Assembly: GCF_022627575.1 (NCBI RefSeq)
Contig: NZ_JADEYQ010000001.1
Span: 186,001 to 250,000 of the forward strand
DNA from: Sphingobacterium rhinopitheci
Lineage (GTDB): Bacteria; Bacteroidota; Bacteroidia; Sphingobacteriales; Sphingobacteriaceae
Direction of reading: 5' to 3'
Length of the DNA: 64,000 bases
Shown: one piece after another, positions 25,421-34,948 of the stretch
Numbering within the stretch: the stretch's first letter is position 1
Layout of the letters: every line of letters begins with the position of its first letter
Notes under the pieces: generated by a model
What the model saw: the letters and a program-made list of their open reading frames with translations, nothing else
Databases searched by the model: none
What the model was told of the DNA's origin: nothing
Program-made: the position numbers and the translations under genes

Positions 25421-27613
25421 TTAATTCCCTAACTCTGATAAAAATTTAATTCGCATTAATTGGATATCTTCATAAGAATAATCCTCTTCCCCTAATTCAG
25501 CAAGTGCTGTTTTTATAGAATCAACTTCTGCTGATTTAAAATAATCAAACACTTCTTCCTGTCTATCTGGGTCAATCATCTCGTCTACAAAATACCCAAT
25601 ATTGATTTTTGTACCTGAATAAACGATAGATTCTAACTCTTTCAAAATATCCTCATAACTAATCCCTTTAGAAGAAGCTATATCCTCTAAACCTATTTTA
25701 CGATCTATATTTTGTATTATACTCACTTTAAGAGCTGATTTATTAGCGGCACTTTTCACGACTAAATCCTGCGCGCGATCAATTCCATGCTCTTCGACAT
25801 AGTTTTTGATTAACTCCACAAAAGAAGCACCAAATTTTAAAGCTTTCCCCGCACCTACACCATGAATCTGTTTCAATTCATCTATTGTAATTGGATAGTG
25901 GGTACACATCTCATCCAATGATGGATCTTGAAATATTACAAACGGTGGTAATGATTTTTGTTTAGCGATCTTTTTACGTTGATCCTTCAACATTTTCAAT
26001 AACTCCGTATCCAATGCACTAGAAGCTTGATTGGTGTCATCTACGCTACCATCTTCATCTGCTGACTCCAATGGCCTATTCAATACATACTTAATCGCAT
26101 ATGGATTATTAACATATTTTTTGCCATCTTCGGTTAAGGCTAGAAGACCATAATGGTCAATATCTTTCTTTATAAAGTCTGATAATTCGGCCTGTCTAAG
26201 TAAGGAGTTCCAATAATTTAGACCTTTTTCTTTGCCAGAGCCAAAAAAAGGATGTTGATCATGCTTATAAGACGATATAGGCTGATTATTTTGACCTAGG
26301 AAAACATTGATGATATGATGGTCATCAAATTTGTTACCCTCATTTTTGATAAAGTTCAATACTTTTAGTAAATCCTCCTCAGCATCAAAATACGTTTTCT
26401 GTGTACGACAATTGTCACACATATTATTACATCCTGTCTCATCAAATTTTTCACCAAAGTAATGAAGAATCTGTTTACGTCGACAGACAGAAGATTCAGA
26501 ATAATCTATAACTTCTTTTAATATTTGAGTACCTATTTCACGCTCTGCAACAGGCTTGTCTTTCATAAATTTTGTGAGCTTCTCGACATCTTTTTTAGAA
26601 TAGAAAGCTACACATACCCCTTCCCCACCATCACGGCCTGCTCGTCCTGTTTCTTGATAATAACCTTCCATTGACTTAGGAATATCATGGTGAATCACAT
26701 AACGGACATCCGGTTTATCAATCCCCATACCAAAAGCAATCGTTGCAACAATCACTTCCACATCCTCCATTAAAAATTTATCCTGCGTATCTGCACGTGT
26801 CTTGGCATCCAAGCCTGCGTGATAAGGCAAAGCTTTAATACCATTGATATTAAGTACTTCTGCTATTTCCTCAACTTTCTTGCGACTCAAACAGTATATA
26901 ATACCGGTTTTATCTGCATTATTTTTTATGAATTTAACGATCTCCTTAACGACATTTTTCTTGGATTTGACTTCGTAGAACAAATTAGAACGATTGAATG
27001 AAGACTTAAATAAAGTAGCATCATTCATTTGCAAATTCTTACGAATATCCGATTGAACCTTTGGCGTAGCTGTAGCTGTAAGCGCTATAATAGGAATATT
27101 ATCACCAATTTCATTTATTATAGAACGAATCTTTCTATATTCAGGTCTGAAATCATGTCCCCATTCAGAAATACAATGGGCCTCATCAACCGCTACAAAA
27201 GAAACTTTTATACTTCTCAAAAACTGCACATTATCTTCCTTCGATAAGGATTCAGGTGCTACATAAAGCAATTTAGTTTTGCCTAAAGTAACATCTTCTT
27301 TAACTCGGGTAATCTCTCCCTTTGTCAAAGATGAATTTAAGAAATGAGCAATACTATCTGTACCTCCAAAAGCCCGTAATTGATCGACTTGATTCTTCAT
27401 CAATGCTATCAAAGGCGATATCACAATAGCCGTACCTCCACTCATTAATGCTGGTAATTGATAACATATAGATTTACCACCTCCTGTAGGCATTATGACA
27501 AAAGTATCCTTCTTGTTTAAAATATTAGTAATAATTGCTTCTTGATCTCCTTTGAATGCATCAAAGCCAAAAAACTCTTGAAGATTATCGTATAACGATT
27601 TTTCTATTTCCAT
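25421..27613 (-). CDS. recQ: ATP-dependent DNA helicase RecQ
   Basis: 3'-5' DNA helicase of 730 residues from the ATG at 27613. It has Walker A (MPTGGGKSICYQ, about 41-52), the DEAH box in VAVDEAHCISEWGHDFRPEY, and helicase C motifs (ATIAFGMGIDKPDVRYVIHHD, YYQETGRAGRDG). The RecQ zinc-binding region (CRRKQILHYFGE with CNNMCDNC) comes next, then a winged helix and an HRDC domain (about 525-605). The frame is open upstream to 28096, but that extension runs antisense through kdsD and has no helicase features, so I reject it. It overlaps nothing with this start and is probably cotranscribed with kdsA. Confidence 0.95.
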   Translation of the reverse strand: MEIEKSLYDNLQEFFGFDAFKGDQEAIITNILNKKDTFVIMPTGGGKSICYQLPALMSGGTAIVISPLIALMKNQVDQLRAFGGTDSIAHFLNSSLTKGEITRVKEDVTLGKTKLLYVAPESLSKEDNVQFLRSIKVSFVAVDEAHCISEWGHDFRPEYRKIRSIINEIGDNIPIIALTATATPKVQSDIRKNLQMNDATLFKSSFNRSNLFYEVKSKKNVVKEIVKFIKNNADKTGIIYCLSRKKVEEIAEVLNINGIKALPYHAGLDAKTRADTQDKFLMEDVEVIVATIAFGMGIDKPDVRYVIHHDIPKSMEGYYQETGRAGRDGGEGVCVAFYSKKDVEKLTKFMKDKPVAEREIGTQILKEVIDYSESSVCRRKQILHYFGEKFDETGCNNMCDNCRTQKTYFDAEEDLLKVLNFIKNEGNKFDDHHIINVFLGQNNQPISSYKHDQHPFFGSGKEKGLNYWNSLLRQAELSDFIKKDIDHYGLLALTEDGKKYVNNPYAIKYVLNRPLESADEDGSVDDTNQASSALDTELLKMLKDQRKKIAKQKSLPPFVIFQDPSLDEMCTHYPITIDELKQIHGVGAGKALKFGASFVELIKNYVEEHGIDRAQDLVVKSAANKSALKVSIIQNIDRKIGLEDIASSKGISYEDILKELESIVYSGTKINIGYFVDEMIDPDRQEEVFDYFKSAEVDSIKTALAELGEEDYSYEDIQLMRIKFLSELGN

Positions 27614-27667
27614 CTGCGCGGCAACAAAATTAGGTAGTTCTTTACCAAAAGTGAAGTTTAAAAAACT

Positions 27668-27675
27668 TATTTTTG
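27668..27675 (+). promoter_or_regulatory. Candidate -7 element of kdsD
   Basis: TATTTTTG matches TAnnTTTG, 38 bases before the GTG start. It lies inside the longer open frame, which argues that the upstream ATG at 27651 is not the real start. Confidence 0.4.
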
Positions 27676-27713
27676 TAAAACTTAATATAAATATAAAAAT
27701 AAGGAGAATTTCT

Positions 27714-28679
27714 GTGAAAAGCAATTTAGAAATTAAAAAAGAAGCAATTGAGGTATTAGAGTTAGAGTCTAGAGCACTACTCGAAATCGCTACTAAAATT
27801 GATGATAATTTTGTAGAAGTCATCCATTTAATTACAAAATTAGCTGGTAGGGTCATCGTAACAGGGATAGGTAAGAGCGCAATTATAGCACAAAAGATTG
27901 TTGCTACCCTAAATTCAACAGGTACACCTTCTATTTTTATGCATGCAGCAGATGCAATACATGGAGATCTAGGTATTATACAAAAAAACGACCTTGTGAT
28001 CGCGATATCAAAAAGTGGAAATACACCAGAAATTAAGGTTTTAGTTCCATTTTTAAAACAAGCAAATAACCCGTTAGTGGCTATCGTAGGCAACAAAAGT
28101 TCTTTTTTAGCAGAAAAGGCTGATTATATTTTAGATACAACAGTAGAGAAGGAAGCCTGTCCGAATAATCTTGCACCTACGACGAGTACCACAGCGCAAT
28201 TAGCAATGGGAGACGCACTAGCCGTATGTTTGCAAACTGCTAGACAATTTACAGATCGTGATTTTGCTAAATATCACCCCGGAGGTGCTTTAGGGAAGCA
28301 ATTATACCTTAAAGTATCTGATTTATCAGACAACAATGGCACCCCTTCCGTTCGTTCGACTGAGAATATTAGACAAACTATAATTACGATTACAAAACAT
28401 CGATTAGGAGCTACAGCAGTGATCGAGAATGATCAAATAATAGGGATTATAACGGATGGTGATATCCGCAGAATGTTAGAAAATCATGAAGATTTGACAG
28501 CTCTTACAGCATCTGCTATTATGTCTGTTTCTCCAAAAGTAATTGACGCAGAAGAACTCGCTGTAAATGCCCTTCAAACAATGAGAGAAAACAATATTTC
28601 TCAACTTTTGGTTACCAAAAACAACGTATATTCTGGTATTATACACATTCAAGATTTATTGAAAGAAGGTATTATTTAA
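27714..28679 (+). CDS. kdsD: Arabinose-5-phosphate isomerase, KpsF/GutQ family
   Basis: Interconverts ribulose 5-phosphate and arabinose 5-phosphate, feeding KdsA. From GTG 27714 it is 321 residues: an SIS domain (about 20-180; GRVIVTGIGKSAIIAQKI, AISKSGNTPEI, PTTSTTAQLAMGDALAV) and two CBS domains (about 205-260 and 270-320; IGIITDGDIRRML). The GTG is preceded by AAGGAG at an 8-base distance, a rare clear ribosome-binding site here, and the family begins at this point. The ATG at 27651 would add 21 residues. It is divergent from recQ-kdsA, so two KDO pathway genes flank recQ. Confidence 0.94.
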   Translation: MKSNLEIKKEAIEVLELESRALLEIATKIDDNFVEVIHLITKLAGRVIVTGIGKSAIIAQKIVATLNSTGTPSIFMHAADAIHGDLGIIQKNDLVIAISKSGNTPEIKVLVPFLKQANNPLVAIVGNKSSFLAEKADYILDTTVEKEACPNNLAPTTSTTAQLAMGDALAVCLQTARQFTDRDFAKYHPGGALGKQLYLKVSDLSDNNGTPSVRSTENIRQTIITITKHRLGATAVIENDQIIGIITDGDIRRMLENHEDLTALTASAIMSVSPKVIDAEELAVNALQTMRENNISQLLVTKNNVYSGIIHIQDLLKEGII

Positions 28680-28772
28680 CGATAATTATAGCCAAAAAAC
28701 TACACAATGAGTGTATAATGTAAAATTATTGTGGTTTAAGGGTTGATTAATTTTTAATCACATTAAATAAGT

Positions 28773-28780
28773 TACATTTG
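28773..28780 (+). promoter_or_regulatory. Candidate -7 element of the DUF1573 gene
   Basis: TACATTTG matches TAnnTTTG, 49 bases before the ATG at 28830. Confidence 0.35.
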
Positions 28781-28829
28781 GCATAGGTATTGACTACATA
28801 TTGTTAATTAAGTTTATAAATTTCGAAGT

Positions 28830-29204
28830 ATGAAAAAAATATTAGGACTAGCTACAATTTTTATTGCATTTGTAACATTCACAGCAATGTCATTTGCTAT
28901 TGGCGAATTTAAATTTGATAAGGAAACGCATGACTTTGGCACTATTCCTTTCAACAAACCAGCTACTTATGAGTTTTCATTTTCAAATGCTGGTGATGCT
29001 CCAATTATCTTAACAGATGTAGCTCCTTCATGTGGTTGTTCGGTGGCTGATTTTTCAAAATCACCTGTTGCACCTAATGGTTCAGGTAAAATAAAAGTTA
29101 CTTACAATGCTGCAGTAAAAGGACCATTTACAAAATCATTTATTGTAAAGTCTAATACAAAAACACCTATCAAAACCTTAACTATTAAAGGTAACGTAGA
29201 ATAA
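28830..29204 (+). CDS. DUF1573 domain protein, exported
   Basis: The 124-residue protein has a signal peptide (about 1-23, ending at SFA) followed by one Ig-like DUF1573 domain: FDKETHDFGTIPFNKPATYEFSFSNAG, then the hallmark SCGCSVADFSKSPVAPNGSGKI and a closing strand FIVKSNTK. The family is very common in Bacteroidota and resembles ASH/MSP-like beta sandwiches; its molecular role is not established. It is flanked by its own terminator and no related genes. Confidence 0.9.
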   Translation: MKKILGLATIFIAFVTFTAMSFAIGEFKFDKETHDFGTIPFNKPATYEFSFSNAGDAPIILTDVAPSCGCSVADFSKSPVAPNGSGKIKVTYNAAVKGPFTKSFIVKSNTKTPIKTLTIKGNVE

Positions 29205-29225
29205 TATAAAACAACTATAATTTGT

Positions 29226-29263
29226 AAAAAGCCGTAATGATATTCTATCCTTACGGCTTTTTT
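29226..29263 (+). terminator. Terminator of the DUF1573 gene
   Basis: The arms AAAAAGCCGTAA and TTACGGCTTTTT enclose a 13-base loop, 21 bases past the stop. Confidence 0.8.
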
Positions 29264-29278
29264 AATATACAGTTTTTG

Positions 29279-29286
29279 TATCTTTG
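29279..29286 (+). promoter_or_regulatory. Candidate -7 element of the aminotransferase
   Basis: TATCTTTG matches TAnnTTTG, 30 bases before the ATG at 29317 and just after the preceding terminator. Confidence 0.4.
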
Positions 29287-29316
29287 TAGTACAAATTTTT
29301 ATAAAACTAAAACAGA

Positions 29317-30516
29317 ATGCCGAAGATTTCGCACAAAGGTATTAATATGCCTGCATCACCTATACGTAAGCTTACGCCTTTCGCCGATCAAGCGAAAAAA
29401 GAAGGAAAAAAGATATACCATTTAAATATTGGACAGCCTGATATTGAAACACCAGAAATTATGTTGAATGCTTTAAAAAATATAGATTTTAAAGTATGGG
29501 CATATACACCTTCAGAAGGTACAGCTTCTTATCGCAATAAATTAGCTGAATATTATAATAAACTAAATTACAATATCACAGCTACGGATATCCTTGTTAC
29601 TAATGGTGGTTCCGAAGCAATCACAATAGCACTTCAAGCATGTTTAAACCCAGGGGAAGAAATTATTATTCCTGAACCATTTTATGCTAACTATAATGGC
29701 TTTGCTTGTTCAGCAGATGTTGTTGTAAAACCTATTATGTCTTATATAGAAAATGGTTTTGCATTACCTCCAATTGCAGAGTTCGAGAAATTAATCACAG
29801 AAAAAACAAAAGCTATTGCGATATGTAACCCCAATAATCCTACGGGCTACCTATATTCTCGCGAAGAACTTGAAGCATTGCGTGCATTATGTATTAAACA
29901 TGACTTATATTTATTGTCAGATGAAGCATACCGTGAATTTTGTTATGATGGCCGTGAATTTATCTCTCCTATGCACCTTGAAGGATTAGAGGAGCATGTA
30001 GTCGTATTGGATACAGTTTCAAAACGCTATTCCGCATGTGGCGCACGTATCGGCTGTTTGATTACAAAAAATAGAGAGTTGTATCTTACGGCATTAAAAT
30101 TTGCTCAAGCACGCCTAAGCCCTTCATTAGAAGGACAGATAGCTGGCGAAGCAGCAGTTGACACACCAGATTCATACTTTGAGGCCGTTACCAACGAATA
30201 TACAGCAAGAAGAGATACACTGGTTACAGGCTTAAATAATATAGAAGGAGTTTTCTGTCCTAATCCAGGAGGTGCATTTTATGTAGTTGCAAAATTGCCT
30301 ATTGATAATGCGGATAAATTCTGTCAATGGATGTTAGAAGATTTTTCAAATAATAATGAAACAGTGATGATGGCACCCGCTACTGGTTTCTATAGCTCAG
30401 AAAATGTAGGTACAGATGAAGTACGCTTAGCATATGTATTAAATCAAGAAGATTTGGTCAAAGCATTAGCTTGTTTAGAGAAAGCTTTGAAAGTTTATCC
30501 AGGCAGAACGATCTAA
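29317..30516 (+). CDS. Pyridoxal-phosphate aminotransferase, class I/II
   Basis: Fold-type I aminotransferase of 399 residues related to aspartate/aromatic/alanine aminotransferases. Motifs are YTPSEGTASYRNKLAEYY, VTNGGSEAI (cofactor phosphate), CNPNNPTGYLYS, LLSDEAYREFCYDG (PLP-ring Asp), the Schiff-base Lys236 in VSKRYSACGARIG and a late substrate-binding arginine in EVRLAYVLN. Substrate is not decidable from sequence; Bacteroidota homologs are usually annotated only as pyridoxal-dependent aminotransferases. It is monocistronic between two terminators. Confidence 0.93.
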   Translation: MPKISHKGINMPASPIRKLTPFADQAKKEGKKIYHLNIGQPDIETPEIMLNALKNIDFKVWAYTPSEGTASYRNKLAEYYNKLNYNITATDILVTNGGSEAITIALQACLNPGEEIIIPEPFYANYNGFACSADVVVKPIMSYIENGFALPPIAEFEKLITEKTKAIAICNPNNPTGYLYSREELEALRALCIKHDLYLLSDEAYREFCYDGREFISPMHLEGLEEHVVVLDTVSKRYSACGARIGCLITKNRELYLTALKFAQARLSPSLEGQIAGEAAVDTPDSYFEAVTNEYTARRDTLVTGLNNIEGVFCPNPGGAFYVVAKLPIDNADKFCQWMLEDFSNNNETVMMAPATGFYSSENVGTDEVRLAYVLNQEDLVKALACLEKALKVYPGRTI

Positions 30517-30535
30517 TCCTAATAAATATATATGT

Positions 30536-30572
30536 AAAAGGGTATGTAATACTAATATTGCATACCCTTTTT
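30536..30572 (+). terminator. Terminator of the aminotransferase
   Basis: The arms AAAAGGGTATG and CATACCCTTTT enclose a 14-base loop, with further T after the stem. Confidence 0.8.
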
Positions 30573-30676
30573 GTATTTACCGCATATTCAAAAGGATATA
30601 TTTCTTAATGTAGATTAACTTTTAGCAGTACTATTATTCTGATTTTTGTGCTATAATATTAAACACAAATAATTGT

Positions 30677-31267
30677 ATGAAAAAATTAATAAATCTATTA
30701 GTTGCTATTATATTAGTAAGTAATGTAGCGGTAGCTCAAGTAAAATGGTCCGTAGATCCTGCGCATACTAATGTACGTTTTGATGTCAATCACTTAGGTA
30801 TTTCATTTGTTGATGGCCAATTCAAAACTTTAGAAGGAAATGTAGAATCCGTAAATGAAAAAGATTTTGCTGGCGCAAAGGTAAATTTTACTATCGATGC
30901 AAATAGTATTGATACGCGTATAGAAATTCGTGACAATCATTTAAAATCTGATGATTTTTTCAATGTAGAGAAATTTCCTAAAATGACATTAAAAAATGGC
31001 CTTCTTACAAAAGATAAAAAGGGTAAATACATATTGACAGGTGATCTAACCATCCGCGATGTCACTAAAAAAGTAACTTTCCAAGTAGCTCAAAATAATG
31101 GAATCATTACAGATCCTTGGGGAAAAACTAGAGCAGGTTTTACGGCAACAGCCACAATCAATCGTTTCGATTATAATATCAAATACAATGATAAATTACC
31201 TACAGGAGTAGATGCTGTCGCTCCAAACGTGAAAATCGTTGTGAATGTAGAGCTTGTAAAAAATTAG
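30677..31267 (+). CDS. YceI family periplasmic protein
   Basis: Exported 196-residue lipocalin-like protein. After a signal peptide (about 1-20, ending at VAVAQ) comes the YceI barrel: KWSVDPAHTNVRFDVNHLGISFVDGQF, the conserved SIDTRIEIRDNHLKSDDFFNVEKFPKM and TGDLTIRDVTKKVTF. It ends with a KIVVNVEL strand. The family binds polyisoprenoid-type amphiphiles in a hydrophobic pocket; the ligand here is unknown. It converges on a beta-barrel gene with a shared terminator. Confidence 0.93.
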   Translation: MKKLINLLVAIILVSNVAVAQVKWSVDPAHTNVRFDVNHLGISFVDGQFKTLEGNVESVNEKDFAGAKVNFTIDANSIDTRIEIRDNHLKSDDFFNVEKFPKMTLKNGLLTKDKKGKYILTGDLTIRDVTKKVTFQVAQNNGIITDPWGKTRAGFTATATINRFDYNIKYNDKLPTGVDAVAPNVKIVVNVELVKN

Positions 31268-31269
31268 CA

Positions 31270-31307
31270 AATAGAAAAGGTGTTGATCGCTCAACACCTT
31301 TTCTATT
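31270..31307. terminator. Bidirectional terminator between yceI-like and beta-barrel genes
   Basis: A perfect 17-base-pair stem, left arm AATAGAAAAGGTGTTGA, encloses a TCGC tetraloop between convergent genes. Confidence 0.85.
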
Positions 31308-31322
31308 TTATCTTAAAAGTTA

Positions 31323-31817
31323 TTAAAATGTATAACGTGCAGTCACGCCACCATTGAAATATACACTATTGTAATAATCCGATGCTTTTACGATATGTAC
31401 AGTAGGTCTAAAATCTATTGAAAATGCAAAAGGCGATTTTTTAAGTTTATAGTCTACCCCCAAAGTCGGAAAAATACCCGCACTAACTCCTTTGTAATAG
31501 CTCTGGTCGGAAAAAGTATTTGTCAATATAACACCAGCACCATAATACAATTTCAATCCTTTATCCTGCACTGGAATATGGTATTGATAAGCAGCAGACA
31601 ACGACAAATTCGTCCATTTGTCATCTCCCACAGAGCGTGTTCTGAAACCTAAATCAAATTCTAAAGCCGATGGTTGACTGATAAATGTTTTAAATGAGAT
31701 TCCTGCAGTTTCATAATAACTCTCTCCAAATCTAATACCTATTGAATTTTTGTAATCTTGCGCTTGGCTGAAACCAAAAATTAATAATCCAGCTATTGTT
31801 AAGTAAATTTTCTTCAT
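31323..31817 (-). CDS. Small outer-membrane beta-barrel protein
   Basis: The 164-residue protein has a signal peptide (MKKIYLTIAGLLIFGFSQAQ). About eight alternating amphipathic strands follow (for example SALEFDLGFRTRS, NLSLSAAYQYHIP and LKLYYGAGVIL). It ends in GGVTARYTF, with the C-terminal aromatic residue that outer-membrane assembly recognises. This is the usual form of OmpW/OmpX-like small barrels in Bacteroidota. No specific function can be assigned. Confidence 0.8.
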   Translation of the reverse strand: MKKIYLTIAGLLIFGFSQAQDYKNSIGIRFGESYYETAGISFKTFISQPSALEFDLGFRTRSVGDDKWTNLSLSAAYQYHIPVQDKGLKLYYGAGVILTNTFSDQSYYKGVSAGIFPTLGVDYKLKKSPFAFSIDFRPTVHIVKASDYYNSVYFNGGVTARYTF

Positions 31818-31957
31818 TAAAACTATTTGTAATATATTTTGTAATTATTTATTACACACTAAAAACAAATTAGCGCAAAAATTGTTTTGGGCGCTTACAG
31901 AAAGGATTAAAACGTAGGATTTATGAAAACATATTTTATATTTTAAAAAAAATAGCA

Positions 31958-31986
31958 TAACTTTGCACTCCGACAAAGCAGTCGGA
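31958..31986 (+). promoter_or_regulatory. Candidate -7 element and leader hairpin of carB
   Basis: TAACTTTG (31958-31965) matches TAnnTTTG. It is followed by a short hairpin TCCGAC-AAAGCA-GTCGGA (31969-31986) at the start of a roughly 95-base leader. The hairpin may stabilise the leader; no regulatory mechanism is visible. Confidence 0.35.
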
Positions 31987-32067
31987 ATTCTCTTCTAAAA
32001 CAAGGCATTTCGAAGGTTTGTCCATAATTTACAATTTGTATTTTAACACTTTTTGATTTAATAAATA

Positions 32068-34887
32068 ATGCCAAGAAACACCTCCATTAACTCCGTATTA
32101 ATTATAGGTTCTGGTCCTATTGTTATCGGACAAGCGTGTGAATTTGATTACTCGGGATCTCAAGCTGCACTTTCTTTAAAAGAAGAAGGCATCAAGGTTT
32201 CGATTATCAACTCAAACCCTGCGACAATCATGACCGACAAAGTTGTAGCAGATAATGTTTATTTATTACCTCTTACATGCGAGAGTATTGAACAAATCCT
32301 TCAAGAGCAACAAATCGACGCTGTATTACCTACAATGGGTGGTCAAACAGCATTGAACTTGTGTATCGAAGCATCGAATCGCGGTCTTTGGGAAAAATAC
32401 AATATTCAAGTTATCGGTGTTGATGTAGCCGCGATTGAAAAAACAGAAAATCGTGAAGAATTCCGTCAATTAATGATTGACATTGGTGTTGGTGTGGCAC
32501 CATCAAAAATCGCAAACTCTTTCTTAGAAGGTAAAGAAGCAGCTCAAGAGATTGGTTTTCCCTTGGTAATTCGTCCTTCGTACACATTAGCTGGTACAGG
32601 TGGTGGTTTTGTACACAATAAAGAAGAATTTGATGCGGCATTAAATAGAGGCTTACACGCTTCTCCTACACATGAAGTATTAGTAGAACAAGCTGTATTA
32701 GGTTGGAAAGAATTCGAGTTAGAATTATTACGTGATAAAAACGATAACGTTATTATTATCTGTACGATTGAAAACTTCGATCCAATGGGTATCCACACAG
32801 GAGATTCTATTACGGTAGCACCGGGCATGACTTTATCGGATAAATGTTATCAAGACATGCGTAATCAAGCAATCTTGATGATGCGTTCTATAGGTAATTT
32901 TGCAGGTGGTTGTAACGTACAATTCTCGGTTAACCCTGTTGACGAAAGAATCATTGCCATCGAGATCAACCCACGTGTATCCCGTTCATCAGCTTTAGCG
33001 TCAAAAGCAACAGGTTACCCTATTGCTAAGATCGCTGCCAAATTAGCGATTGGATACAACTTAGATGAATTACAAAACCAAATTACAAAAACTACATCTG
33101 CTTATTTTGAACCTACGTTAGATTATGTAATTGTAAAAGTTCCACGTTTCAACTTTGATAAATTCAAAGGTGCAAACAAAGAATTAGGTTTACAAATGAA
33201 AGCTGTAGGTGAAGTAATGGCTATCGGTCGTACATTTATCGAGGCATTACAAAAGGCTGCTCAATCATTAGAAACAGGCCGTGCAGGTTTGGGCGCAGAC
33301 GGACGTCAGTTGCGCAACTTGGATGAGATTATGTACAGCTTAGAGCATCCTAGTGCAGATCGTTTATTCCATATCAAAGATGCCTTTGAATTAGGTGTTC
33401 CATTAGAATCTATTCGTAAAGCTACGTTAATTGACAAATGGTATTTGACACAAATCCAAGAGTTAGTAGGCTTTGAAACAGAACTTCGTCGCTACCAATT
33501 GAATAATATTCCAAAAGACTTCTTTATGACTTTGAAACAAAAAGGTTATTCAGATGTGCAGATCTCTTGGTTATTGGGCAATGTTACAGAGGATGAAGTA
33601 TATGCACGTCGTAAAGAATTAGGTATCAATCGTGTTTACAAAATGGTAGATACATGTGCTGCTGAATTCCCTGCTCAAACGCCTTACTATTACTCGACAT
33701 TCGAAGAAGAAAATGAGTCAATAGTTTCGGATAAGAAAAAAGTCGTAGTATTAGGTTCAGGACCTAACCGTATCGGTCAAGGTATTGAATTTGATTACTC
33801 TTGTGTACATGGATTATTAGCTGCTAAAGAAGCAGGTTTTGAAGCTATCATGGTTAACTGTAACCCTGAGACTGTTTCTACCGATTTCAATATGGCGGAC
33901 AAATTATACTTTGAGCCTGTATTCTGGGAACACGTTCGTGAAATCATCGAATTAGAAAAACCTGTAGGTGTTATCGTTCAATTAGGTGGTCAAACTGCAC
34001 TTAAGATGGCGGATAAATTAGAAGCATTAGGTGTTAAGATTATCGGTACATCTTTTGAAAACATGGACTTAGCAGAGGATCGTGGCCGTTTTTCTGACTT
34101 ATTAAAATCATTAGATATTCCTTATCCTAAATATGGTGTTGCAGAATCTGCTGAAGAAGCTATCAAAGTAGCTAACGAAGTAGGTTACCCAGTATTAGTA
34201 CGTCCATCTTATGTATTAGGTGGTCAAGGGATGAGTATCGTTATCAATGATGAAGACTTAGAAAAAGCAGTAGTTAACTTATTGAAAAACCTTCCAGGTA
34301 ACCGTGTTCTGATTGATCACTTCTTGGATCGTGCGGAAGAGGCAGAATCAGATTCTATCTGTGATGGTGAAGATGTTCATATCATCGGTATGATGGAGCA
34401 CATCGAACCTGCAGGTATTCACTCTGGTGACTCTTACGCTGTTCTTCCTCCATTTAGCTTATCACAAGCTATACAAGATAAAATGGAAGAATATTCTATC
34501 AAATTAGCAAAAGCATTAAACGTAATCGGTTTATTAAATATTCAATTTGCTATCAAAGGTGACAATGTATATGTAATCGAAGCAAATCCACGTGCATCAC
34601 GTACTGTTCCTTTTATTGCTAAAGCATACGACGTACCTTATATCAATATTGCTGCAAGAGTAATGTTAGGTGTTAACAAATTGAAAGATTTCAATATCGA
34701 GCGCAAATTAACTGGATGGGCAATTAAAGAGCCTGTGTTCTCATTCTCTAAATTCCCTGAGGTAGATAAACAATTAGGCCCAGAGATGAAATCTACGGGT
34801 GAAGCTATTCGTTTTATCAAAGATCTTCAAGATCCATATTTCAGAGAATTGGTTTCTAAGAAATCAATGTTCTTAAATGCACAATAA
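32068..34887 (+). CDS. carB: Carbamoyl-phosphate synthase large subunit, without MGS-like domain
   Basis: Makes carbamoyl phosphate from bicarbonate, glutamine-derived ammonia and ATP for pyrimidine and arginine synthesis. Two homologous halves, each with an ATP-grasp domain, are seen: SVLIIGSGPIVIGQACEFDYSG at the start and VVLGSGPNRIGQGIEFDYS near residue 563, with EINPRVSRSSALASKATGYP and EANPRASRTVPFIAKA as the ATP-site ends. The protein stops at 939 residues (E. coli 1073), right where the C-terminal MGS-like allosteric domain would begin. The ORF is otherwise intact, and Bacteroidota carB genes are often this short. carA is not in the window. A terminator follows. Confidence 0.96.
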   Translation: MPRNTSINSVLIIGSGPIVIGQACEFDYSGSQAALSLKEEGIKVSIINSNPATIMTDKVVADNVYLLPLTCESIEQILQEQQIDAVLPTMGGQTALNLCIEASNRGLWEKYNIQVIGVDVAAIEKTENREEFRQLMIDIGVGVAPSKIANSFLEGKEAAQEIGFPLVIRPSYTLAGTGGGFVHNKEEFDAALNRGLHASPTHEVLVEQAVLGWKEFELELLRDKNDNVIIICTIENFDPMGIHTGDSITVAPGMTLSDKCYQDMRNQAILMMRSIGNFAGGCNVQFSVNPVDERIIAIEINPRVSRSSALASKATGYPIAKIAAKLAIGYNLDELQNQITKTTSAYFEPTLDYVIVKVPRFNFDKFKGANKELGLQMKAVGEVMAIGRTFIEALQKAAQSLETGRAGLGADGRQLRNLDEIMYSLEHPSADRLFHIKDAFELGVPLESIRKATLIDKWYLTQIQELVGFETELRRYQLNNIPKDFFMTLKQKGYSDVQISWLLGNVTEDEVYARRKELGINRVYKMVDTCAAEFPAQTPYYYSTFEEENESIVSDKKKVVVLGSGPNRIGQGIEFDYSCVHGLLAAKEAGFEAIMVNCNPETVSTDFNMADKLYFEPVFWEHVREIIELEKPVGVIVQLGGQTALKMADKLEALGVKIIGTSFENMDLAEDRGRFSDLLKSLDIPYPKYGVAESAEEAIKVANEVGYPVLVRPSYVLGGQGMSIVINDEDLEKAVVNLLKNLPGNRVLIDHFLDRAEEAESDSICDGEDVHIIGMMEHIEPAGIHSGDSYAVLPPFSLSQAIQDKMEEYSIKLAKALNVIGLLNIQFAIKGDNVYVIEANPRASRTVPFIAKAYDVPYINIAARVMLGVNKLKDFNIERKLTGWAIKEPVFSFSKFPEVDKQLGPEMKSTGEAIRFIKDLQDPYFRELVSKKSMFLNAQ

Positions 34888-34916
34888 GAATAGCATATAA
34901 ACTATTTAAATAATAA

Positions 34917-34948
34917 AGAAGGTGCCTAAAAAGGCACCTTCTTCTATT
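34917..34948 (+). terminator. Terminator of carB
   Basis: The arms AGAAGGTGCCT and AGGCACCTTCT enclose an AAAA loop, followed by TATTTT. Confidence 0.8.

Noticed and set aside
27614-28096. N-terminal extension of RecQ to a start at 28096
   Set aside because: The added 161 residues are the antisense of kdsD and contain no helicase features; the family begins at the ATG at 27613.
34638-34820. Minus-strand frames inside carB
   Set aside because: Antisense shadows of a well-conserved gene; no independent start or composition.
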